Source: Candidatus Aminicenantota bacterium (GTDB lineage Bacteria > Acidobacteriota > Aminicenantia > Aminicenantales > JAFGBC01). From it: DNA of 32,158 bases. A model generated the notes under the pieces. It was given only the letters and a program-made list of their open reading frames with translations. It was not told the DNA's origin and did no database searches. Location of the stretch: NCBI GenBank assembly GCA_022867325.1, contig JALHUR010000005.1, positions 1-32,158 of the forward strand. Reading direction: 5' to 3'. Both the position numbers and the translations under genes were made by a program. Positions 25,857 through 32,158 of this stretch are shown one piece after another (positions within the stretch are counted from its first letter, which is position 1; each line of letters begins with the position of its first letter).

Positions 25857-26704
25857 ACAAGCGGAGGCTGGTCGAGAGGTTCTGGAAGGCTTTGATGATC
25901 GCCTCGACGGCCGTCGTCATCGGCTGCCTCCTCTTCATCGTCGTGACCGTTATCTGGAAGGGCCTGCCGGCCTTGAGCCTGTCCATGATCACCCGGATAC
26001 CCAAAGGGGGCTATTACTTGGGCAAGGAAGGCGGGATCCTCAACGCCATCCTCGGCTCCCTCTACCTCGCCCTGGGCGCCACGGCCCTGGCCTGCGTCCT
26101 GAGCCTGCCCGTCGTCATCTTCCTCAACGTTTACTGCCGGAAACGGTCCCGCCTGGCCGAGCTGACCCGGTTTTCGTTCGACGTTCTATGGGGGATTCCG
26201 TCCATCGTCTACGGCGCTTTCGGGTTCGTCCTGATGGTCTACTTCGGGATGAGGACGTCCCTCCTGGCCGGGATTGTCACGGTCGCCCTTCTCGAGGTCC
26301 CGATCATGAGCCGGGCCATCGACGAGGTCATCAAACTGGTTCCGCGGGAGCTCAAGGAGGCCTCCTATTCGCTGGGGGCGACCCGGCTCGAAACGTCCCT
26401 CAAGGTCATCATCCGCCAGTGCCTGCCCGGAATCCTGACCGGGATCCTGATCGCCTTCGGCCGCGGGATCGGCGACGCCGCCTCGGTCCTCTTCACGGCC
26501 GGGTTCACGGACAGGATTCCGACTTCGCTCGGCCAGCCGGCCGCGACTCTCCCCCTGGCCATTTTCTTCCAGCTCGGCACGCCTTTTCCCGAGGTCCGGC
26601 AGAGGGCCTACGCCTCGGCGGCCATCCTGACCATCCTGATCCTTTTCATCAGCGTCCTGGCCCGCGTCCTGAGCCGCCGCTACACGAAGCACGTCATTCG
26701 ATGA
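25853..26704 (+). CDS. pstA: PstA-like ABC permease
   Basis: ATGA overlap with pstC; LWGIPSIVYGAFGFVLMVYFG...EASYSLGATRLETSLKVIIRQCLPGILTGILIAFGRGIGDAASVLFTAGF. Confidence 0.88.
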   Translation: MNKRRLVERFWKALMIASTAVVIGCLLFIVVTVIWKGLPALSLSMITRIPKGGYYLGKEGGILNAILGSLYLALGATALACVLSLPVVIFLNVYCRKRSRLAELTRFSFDVLWGIPSIVYGAFGFVLMVYFGMRTSLLAGIVTVALLEVPIMSRAIDEVIKLVPRELKEASYSLGATRLETSLKVIIRQCLPGILTGILIAFGRGIGDAASVLFTAGFTDRIPTSLGQPAATLPLAIFFQLGTPFPEVRQRAYASAAILTILILFISVLARVLSRRYTKHVIR

Positions 26705-26717
26705 AAGGTCCGCAGCC

Positions 26718-27482
26718 ATGAATGATGTCCGGAGCCACCTCAGCATCAGGAACCTCAACGTTTTCTACGGCGATCTTCAGGTCCTTAAGAACATCTCGCT
26801 GGACATCCCCGACCGGAAAATTTCGGTTATCATCGGTCCTTCGGGTTGCGGCAAGACGACCCTTCTCAAGTCCATGAACCGCCTCCTCGACCATGTCGAC
26901 GAGGTCCGGGTCGATGGCGAAGTCCTCGTCGACGGCGAGGATATCTACGGCCCCAATGTCGAGGTCACCCGCATCCGGAAGAAGATGGGCCTCCTCTCCC
27001 AGAAGCCCCAGGTCCTGCCCATGTCCATCTACGACAACATCGCCTACGGCCCCCGAATCCACGGACATCGGGACCGGAAGAGGCTCGACTTCATCGTCCG
27101 GAATTATTTGAGCGCCGCGGGCCTCTGGGAGGAAGTCAAAGACCGGCTCCACCATCCCGCTTCGCGCCTCTCGGTCGGCCAGCAGCAGCGGCTCTGCCTG
27201 GCCCGGGGGCTGGCCGTCGAGCCCGAGATCATCCTGGGCGACGAGCCGACCTCGGCCCTGGACCCCCAATCCAGCCAGCGCATCGAGCGGCGCCTGGTCG
27301 AGCTCAAGAAAGATTACACGGTCGTCGTCGTGACCCACATCCTGCGCCAAGCGCGGCGGATCGCCGACTACATCGTCTTCCTCTATTTGGGGGAGCTGGT
27401 CGAGCACGGCCCGGCCCAGGATGTCTTCGCCAACCCCAGGGATCCGCGGACGCGGGCCTACCTGACGGGCGAGATCAGCTAA
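26718..27482 (+). CDS. pstB: PstB-like ABC ATP-binding protein
   Basis: LNVFYGDLQVLKNISLDIPDRKISVIIGPSGCGKTTLLKSMNRL..., RLSVGQQQRLCLARGLAVEPEIILGDEPTSALDPQSSQRIE. Confidence 0.92.
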   Translation: MNDVRSHLSIRNLNVFYGDLQVLKNISLDIPDRKISVIIGPSGCGKTTLLKSMNRLLDHVDEVRVDGEVLVDGEDIYGPNVEVTRIRKKMGLLSQKPQVLPMSIYDNIAYGPRIHGHRDRKRLDFIVRNYLSAAGLWEEVKDRLHHPASRLSVGQQQRLCLARGLAVEPEIILGDEPTSALDPQSSQRIERRLVELKKDYTVVVVTHILRQARRIADYIVFLYLGELVEHGPAQDVFANPRDPRTRAYLTGEIS

Positions 27483-27823
27483 ATCTCAATCTCGATTTTT
27501 TCCAGGACGATGTCCGTCCCTTCCAGGAGTTTCCAGCGGTCGGAGCCGCAGTGCGGACAGCTGTAGGCGTCCGGGGCGGGCCGGAAGATCCTGCGGCAGG
27601 ATCGGCAGCGGGCCTTGACCGGGACGACGACGATCTCGAGCTCGGCGTCCTCGGCCAGCGTCCCCTTTTTGTAAGTGTCGAAAGCCGTCTCGAAGAGTTC
27701 GGGGACGACGCCGGACATCCGTCCGAGTTGGACCCGGACCCGGGTCACCGCCTTGGGCTTTTGTTCCTTGACATGGCATTCGATGACATCGAACAGGCTC
27801 GCGACCAGGGACAGCTCATGCAT
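27479..27823 (-). CDS. hypA: Hydrogenase nickel-incorporation protein HypA
   Basis: MHELSLVASLFDVIECHV...CRSCRRIFRPAPDAYSCPHCGSDRWKLLEGTDIVLEKIEIE. Confidence 0.95.
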   Translation of the reverse strand: MHELSLVASLFDVIECHVKEQKPKAVTRVRVQLGRMSGVVPELFETAFDTYKKGTLAEDAELEIVVVPVKARCRSCRRIFRPAPDAYSCPHCGSDRWKLLEGTDIVLEKIEIEI

Positions 27824-28541
27824 GGCGGAGGGCGGCCAGTCGGGCGGCCAGGAATTCGACGAATTCGGGAAGCCCCTGGCCGGTCAGGGCCGAGATGACG
27901 AACACCAGCAGCCTGGGGTTGACGTCCAGGGCCTCGCGGGCGGCCCGGGCGGCGTCGAACGGCAGATGGGGGAAGAGGTCGGCCTTGCTGATGATGAGAA
28001 CGTCCGCGGACAGGAACGCCTCCGGGTACTTCTTGGGCTTGTCGTCGCCCTCGGGGGAAGAGAGCAGGACCAGGCGGAGGGACTCGCCGAGGTCGAAGCT
28101 CGCCGGGCAGACGAGGTTTCCGACGTTCTCTATGAACAGGAGCTCGACGTCCCCGGGAATGGAGGGAATGACCTTGCCGATCATCTTGGCCTCGAGGTGG
28201 CAGGCGCCCCCGGTGGTGATTTGCCGGGCCGGGACGCCCTTGCGGCGGATCCGTTCGGCGTCCCGCTCGGTTTCGATATCGCCCTCGATGACGGCCATCC
28301 GGAACCGGCCCTTGACCCGGTCGGCCAGCGCTTCGAGCAGGGCCGTCTTTCCCGCGCCCGGCGAGCTGATCATATTGACGGCCAGGACGCCCCTTTCCTC
28401 GAATCTCTTCCGCAGTTCCGCGGCGACCTTGCGGTTCGTGCCCAGGATTTCCTCGCGGACGAGGATCTCCTTCCGCCGGGACCGGCTGACGGCCGGCCTG
28501 CCGGCGCGGGTTTGCGGGGCGGGCGGCGTTCCTCGTTTCAT
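27816..28541 (-). CDS. hypB: Hydrogenase nickel-incorporation GTPase HypB (without His-rich N-terminus)
   Basis: VNMISSPGAGKTALLEALADRVKGRFRMAVIEGDIETERDAERIRRKGVPARQITTGGACHLEAKMI...LLFIENVGNLVCPASFDLGE. Confidence 0.95.
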   Translation of the reverse strand: MKRGTPPAPQTRAGRPAVSRSRRKEILVREEILGTNRKVAAELRKRFEERGVLAVNMISSPGAGKTALLEALADRVKGRFRMAVIEGDIETERDAERIRRKGVPARQITTGGACHLEAKMIGKVIPSIPGDVELLFIENVGNLVCPASFDLGESLRLVLLSSPEGDDKPKKYPEAFLSADVLIISKADLFPHLPFDAARAAREALDVNPRLLVFVISALTGQGLPEFVEFLAARLAALRHA

Positions 28542-28561
28542 CGTGGTGTCCTCGGAGGCTA

Positions 28562-29056
28562 TTATAAGTTTTTCCGGGTTCGGGGGCGAGCCCGCTTCCG
28601 TCGCGTCGCGGCCGTTCCGGGCCGGATGAACTCGGCCAGATGGCCCAGGGCCGCCTCGAGGTTCCGCTCGGCCCTCCCGGATAAGCCCTCCCCGAGGCCG
28701 AAATCATACCCCCGGATGGCCAGGAGAAAGGCGGTCGGAGTCTTACGATAGAGCTCCCGGCTGAGAGCGAGAACCGTATGGGGCGCGAGCGAGTGGGTCG
28801 TGAAGGCGAATTCGGCGAGGGGCTCGACCTCTGTCATTTCGAAAGGGGCCTCGATCGCCCGCGCCGCGTCCACGAAGACGACCCTCTTGAAGCGGGAGAC
28901 CGACAGGGCGTCCTCGACTTGGAGCTGGTAGTTGGCGTCGGCCGCGACGCCCGGAAGATTCAAGGCGCGCAGTCGGTCGATGAAATGAGGGCCCAGGCCA
29001 TCGTCCCGTCGTCCCGGGTTCCCGATACCTAAGACCAGGATTATCGTCTTCGGCAA
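28562..29056 (-). CDS. hoxW: Hydrogenase maturation protease (HoxW/HycI-type)
   Basis: ILVLGIGNPGRRDDGLGPHFIDRL...VVFVDAARA; adjacent to hoxH. Confidence 0.85.
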   Translation of the reverse strand: MPKTIILVLGIGNPGRRDDGLGPHFIDRLRALNLPGVAADANYQLQVEDALSVSRFKRVVFVDAARAIEAPFEMTEVEPLAEFAFTTHSLAPHTVLALSRELYRKTPTAFLLAIRGYDFGLGEGLSGRAERNLEAALGHLAEFIRPGTAATRRKRARPRTRKNL

Positions 29057-30489
29057 TCCAGCACCAGGCCCCGGGGATCGACGATCGAGACCTCGAGCGG
29101 CATGGCCCCCAAAGCGTGGGTCGCGCAGCTTAGGCAGGGATCGTAGGCGCGGATGGCGACCTCGACCTGGTTCAGCATGCCCTCCGTGATCTGGGGCTTC
29201 TCGGACAGGACGTTCTGGGCGACCCAGTGGACGGCCCGGTTCATGGGCTCGTTGTTGTTGGTCGTGGAGACGATCAGGTTGGCCATCGCGATTAGATCGT
29301 TGGCGTCGACGCGGTAATGATGGAAGAGGGTGCCCCGGGGCGCTTCGATCAGGCCGATCCCTTCGCCGCTTTTTCGGCCCCGGTAGGTCAGAACCGTTCC
29401 CTGAAGATCGGGGTCGAGGAGAAGCTCCTTGATGACCTCGGCCGCGTGGAGGAGCTCGACAAGCCGCGCCCAGTGGGAGTGGAGGGACATCGAGTTGGGC
29501 TTGCCGGATGTGTAAGCCCGAAATTCCTCGAATTCCTTCTGGGCCCGGGGCGAGGGGATGAAGTCGCAGGTGTTGAGACGCGCCAGCGGCCCGACCCGGT
29601 ACCAGCCCTTGTCCTTTCCCAGCGACTTGAGGTAGGGAAACTTCATGTAGCTCCAGGTCCGAACCTCTTCGGCGATGTGCCGGAGATAGTCGCGGTAGTC
29701 GATGTCGTCCAGGATCTTATGTCCGTTCGCGTCGACGGCCCGGAGGACCCCGTGGTAGAAATCGAGAGCGCCGTCCTTGCGGACGAGGCTCAGGTGGTTC
29801 GAGGGGAATTCGGCGAAGCCGTCGATGAAGGCCTTGTTTTTCTTATGGTAGGACTTGAAGAAATCGAGGGCGCCCTGAGCCCAGTCGATCATGGTGTCGG
29901 CATTGAGGGGGGCCGGGCTCTTGAGGAAGGAATCCCGTTCCTGCGGGCTCAGGTTCTTGTTGATGCCGCCCGGGACGGCACCCGTGCCGTGGATCTTCTT
30001 GCCGGCCGTGGCCAGGATGACTTCCTGGCCGAACTTCCGGAGAAGAACGCCCCGAACGGCCAGGTCCTTGTGCTTGAGTGCGACGCCGACGATGTTGCGG
30101 ACGGCCGGGTCGGCGTCGACCCCGAACAGGAGGTCGGGCGATACAAGGTGGAAGAAATGGAGGGCGTGGGACTGGAGCATCTGTCCGTAGTGCATGAGGC
30201 GGCGCATCTTTTCCGCCGTCGGCGGGAGGCTGTCCGGATCGGCCCCGACGACGAGGTCCATGGCCTTGGCGGCCGCCAGGTGGTGGCTGACCGGGCAGAT
30301 TCCGCACAGCCTCTGGACCAGGACGGGGGCCTCCCAGTAAGGCCGCCCCTGGACGAAGCGCTCGAAGCCCCGGAATTCGACGACATGGAATCGGGACTGG
30401 ATGAGCTTGCCCCGGTCGTCGAAATGAAGCGTGACCTTCCCGTGCCCTTCGACCCGGGTCACGGGCTCGATCGTGATTTTCTTGGCCAT
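29041..30489 (-). CDS. hoxH: Bidirectional [NiFe]-hydrogenase large subunit
   Basis: EPVTRVEGHGKVTLHFDDRG, EAPVLVQRLCGICPVSHHLAAAKAMD, C-terminal DPCLSCATHALGAMPLEVSIVDPRGLVLDCRRR. Confidence 0.95.
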   Translation of the reverse strand: MAKKITIEPVTRVEGHGKVTLHFDDRGKLIQSRFHVVEFRGFERFVQGRPYWEAPVLVQRLCGICPVSHHLAAAKAMDLVVGADPDSLPPTAEKMRRLMHYGQMLQSHALHFFHLVSPDLLFGVDADPAVRNIVGVALKHKDLAVRGVLLRKFGQEVILATAGKKIHGTGAVPGGINKNLSPQERDSFLKSPAPLNADTMIDWAQGALDFFKSYHKKNKAFIDGFAEFPSNHLSLVRKDGALDFYHGVLRAVDANGHKILDDIDYRDYLRHIAEEVRTWSYMKFPYLKSLGKDKGWYRVGPLARLNTCDFIPSPRAQKEFEEFRAYTSGKPNSMSLHSHWARLVELLHAAEVIKELLLDPDLQGTVLTYRGRKSGEGIGLIEAPRGTLFHHYRVDANDLIAMANLIVSTTNNNEPMNRAVHWVAQNVLSEKPQITEGMLNQVEVAIRAYDPCLSCATHALGAMPLEVSIVDPRGLVLDCRRR

Positions 30490-30501
30490 AACGTCGATCC
30501 T

Positions 30502-31044
30502 TCAGTCGAATTTGATGAGGTCGTAGGTCAGGTTGAGGGGGCGGCCTTCGATCAAGGCCGTCAGGGCTTCCCAGATGAGATCGGCCGAGGGCGGGCAGCC
30601 GGGGAGGAAGGCGTCGATCTTGACGATCTCGTGGCAGGGATAGACCTTGTCGAGGATGATGGGGAGCTCCTCGTCGTTGGGGATGATCGTATTGCCCTCG
30701 GTTGTCGGCGAGCGGAGGTAGGCCTCCTCGAGGCAGTCCTTGATCGGGATGGCGTTCCGCATGGCCGGCAGGCCGCCCATGATGGCGCATTCCCCGACCG
30801 AGACGAGGATTTTGCAGTTTTTCCGGAAGGAGCGGAGGACTTCGACATTCTCGCTGTTGCAGCAGCCGCCCTCGATCAGGCCGATGTCGCAGGGCTTCTG
30901 GAACGTCTTGATGTCGTTGATCGGGGACTTGTGGAACTCGACCAGTTCGATGAGCTTGAGGATGCGCTCGTCGATGTCCAGGAAGGACATGTGACAGCCG
31001 AAGCAGCCGGCCAGGGACGCGGTGGCGATGACGGGTTTACTCAT
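30502..31044 (-). CDS. hoxY: Bidirectional [NiFe]-hydrogenase small subunit
   Basis: TASLAGCFGCHMSFLDIDERILKLIELVEF...DIGLIEGGCCNSENVEVLRSFRKNCKILVSVGECAIMGGLPAMRN...FLPGCPPSADLIWE. Confidence 0.94.
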   Translation of the reverse strand: MSKPVIATASLAGCFGCHMSFLDIDERILKLIELVEFHKSPINDIKTFQKPCDIGLIEGGCCNSENVEVLRSFRKNCKILVSVGECAIMGGLPAMRNAIPIKDCLEEAYLRSPTTEGNTIIPNDEELPIILDKVYPCHEIVKIDAFLPGCPPSADLIWEALTALIEGRPLNLTYDLIKFD

Positions 31045-31053
31045 GGTTCGACC

Positions 31054-31749
31054 TCATTTCGACTCGATCTCGCTTCCGATCGGAGCCCGGTCGAACTTGC
31101 GGCGCCCGATCGGGACTGCGAAGCCGACCTCCTTGCGGAGGATGGCCCCGACCGGGCAGATGTCCATGGCCTTCCGGGCCGTTTCGTCGTCGAGACGGGC
31201 GGCCAGCTCAGGGTCGACTCCGATCCGCATCCGGCCGGCCCGCTCCTGGGCGGCGAAGATCCCCTTCCCGTCCTCGGTCCGAATGGACCGAACGCAGCGG
31301 AGACACTGGATGCAGCGGTTGTGCTCCATGATGATCTTGGGGAGGGAGCCGTCGGTGGCGCGCAGGGGCCATTGGAAGGGAAAGCGGGGGGCCAGCATTC
31401 GGAAACGGTAGGCCAGGGCCTGGAGCTCGCAGTTCCCGCTCTTCTCGCAGCTGGGGCAGAGGTGGTTTCCCTCGACGAAGAGCATCTCGACGACGGCCCG
31501 GCGCATGTCCTCGAGCTCGGGCGTCGCGTTCTCGACAACCATGCCCTCGGCGACGGGCTGGGTGCAGGCGGCCACGGGCCGCCCGCCGACCCGGACCGTG
31601 CAGATTCGGCAGCTTCCGGCGGGCTTGAGTCCTTCATAGCGGCAGAGGACGGGGATATAGACCCCGTTCGCCTTGGCCGCCTCGACGATCGTCTGTCCCG
31701 GCCGGGCCGTGCAGGCTTTGCCGTCGATCGTGAACTTGATCTCAGTCAT
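31054..31749 (-). CDS. hoxU: HoxU-type diaphorase FeS subunit (NuoG N-terminal-like)
   Basis: FTIDGKACTARPGQTIVEAAKANGVYIPVLCRYEGLKPAGSCRICTVRVGG, CPSCEKSGNCELQALAYRF, HNRCIQCLRCVRSI. Confidence 0.92.
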   Translation of the reverse strand: MTEIKFTIDGKACTARPGQTIVEAAKANGVYIPVLCRYEGLKPAGSCRICTVRVGGRPVAACTQPVAEGMVVENATPELEDMRRAVVEMLFVEGNHLCPSCEKSGNCELQALAYRFRMLAPRFPFQWPLRATDGSLPKIIMEHNRCIQCLRCVRSIRTEDGKGIFAAQERAGRMRIGVDPELAARLDDETARKAMDICPVGAILRKEVGFAVPIGRRKFDRAPIGSEIESK

Positions 31750-32158
31750 GATGGATCTCCTCGGTCGGGACGGGACGCCCGGTCGCTTCGCAGGCCTCCC
31801 GGACGGAGGCGGCCAGGTCGAACTCCGGGAGGAAATCGACATCCCGGCGGACCTTGGCTTCATAGAGGTCCCGGAAGTTGGCCAGAGTCGTCAGGATGGG
31901 ATTGGCCGAGGTCTGGCCGAGGCCGCAGCGGCTCATGGTCTTCACGATCCTGCCCCAGGATTCGATGTCTCCCAGGTCCTGGAGCGTCCCTTTGCCGCCG
32001 ATGATCTTTTCAAGCTTTCTCCTGAGCAGGGTGTTGCCGACGCGGCAGGGGACGCATGAGCCGCACGATTCCTCGATGAAGAAATCCATGAAGTTATGGA
32101 CGACTTCAAAGAGATCTCTCTGCGGCCCGATGATTATGACCGAGCCGCCCGTCGGCAG
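31742..32158 (-). CDS. hoxF: HoxF/NuoF-type diaphorase flavoprotein subunit (C-terminal part; continues past window end)
   Basis: GGSVIIIGPQRDLFEVVHNFMDFFIEESCGSCVPCRVGNTLLRRKLEKIIGGKG...TMSRCGLGQTSANPILTTLANF; frame open to 32158. Confidence 0.9.
   Translation of the reverse strand: MPTGGSVIIIGPQRDLFEVVHNFMDFFIEESCGSCVPCRVGNTLLRRKLEKIIGGKGTLQDLGDIESWGRIVKTMSRCGLGQTSANPILTTLANFRDLYEAKVRRDVDFLPEFDLAASVREACEATGRPVPTEEIHHD

Noticed and set aside
26846-27898. 350-aa plus-strand ORF overlapping pstB and hypA
   Set aside because: Out-of-frame Arg/Pro/Gly-rich translation typical of GC-rich shadow ORFs.
29317-32004. 895-aa plus-strand ORF opposite hoxH/Y/U/F
   Set aside because: Same artefact; antisense to conserved hydrogenase genes.

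Overview
GC-rich bacterial chromosomal segment, mostly well-packed genes. Taxon not determinable from sequence alone; gene repertoire and codon style are compatible with an Aminicenantes/Acidobacteriota-like organism (inference). Main blocks: GH39-like protein, methyltransferases and a low-GC membrane glycosyltransferase-like gene; carAB; DUF1573 protein; DUF167 protein; a broken nupC; dprA-topA-xerC; PaaI thioesterase; PadR regulator-DUF2812 operon; ComEA-like helix-hairpin-helix protein; rdgB/mgtC/UbiA/methyltransferase on the minus strand; Rrf2 regulator followed by an OprP-like porin and a PstSCAB-type ABC transporter; and a minus-strand bidirectional [NiFe]-hydrogenase operon hoxF(partial)-U-Y-H-W-hypB-hypA. 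The most unusual signal is a family of short palindromic, transposase-less elements with IS200/IS605-like ends (left TTGAC/TTTAC target, right end ...GTCGAGGnTTGAC). There are two complete copies and one right-end remnant. One is inserted in the -35 box of the carAB promoter and rebuilds it, one is inside nupC where in-silico excision restores the reading frame exactly, and one abuts the start codon of the first gene. The copies differ by modular gain or loss of whole hairpins with GNRA-type loops. Secondary highlights: a perfectly spaced sigma-54 promoter before the ComEA-like gene, twin PadR-type operators, an Rrf2-type operator, and a translationally coupled 22-aa membrane microprotein.
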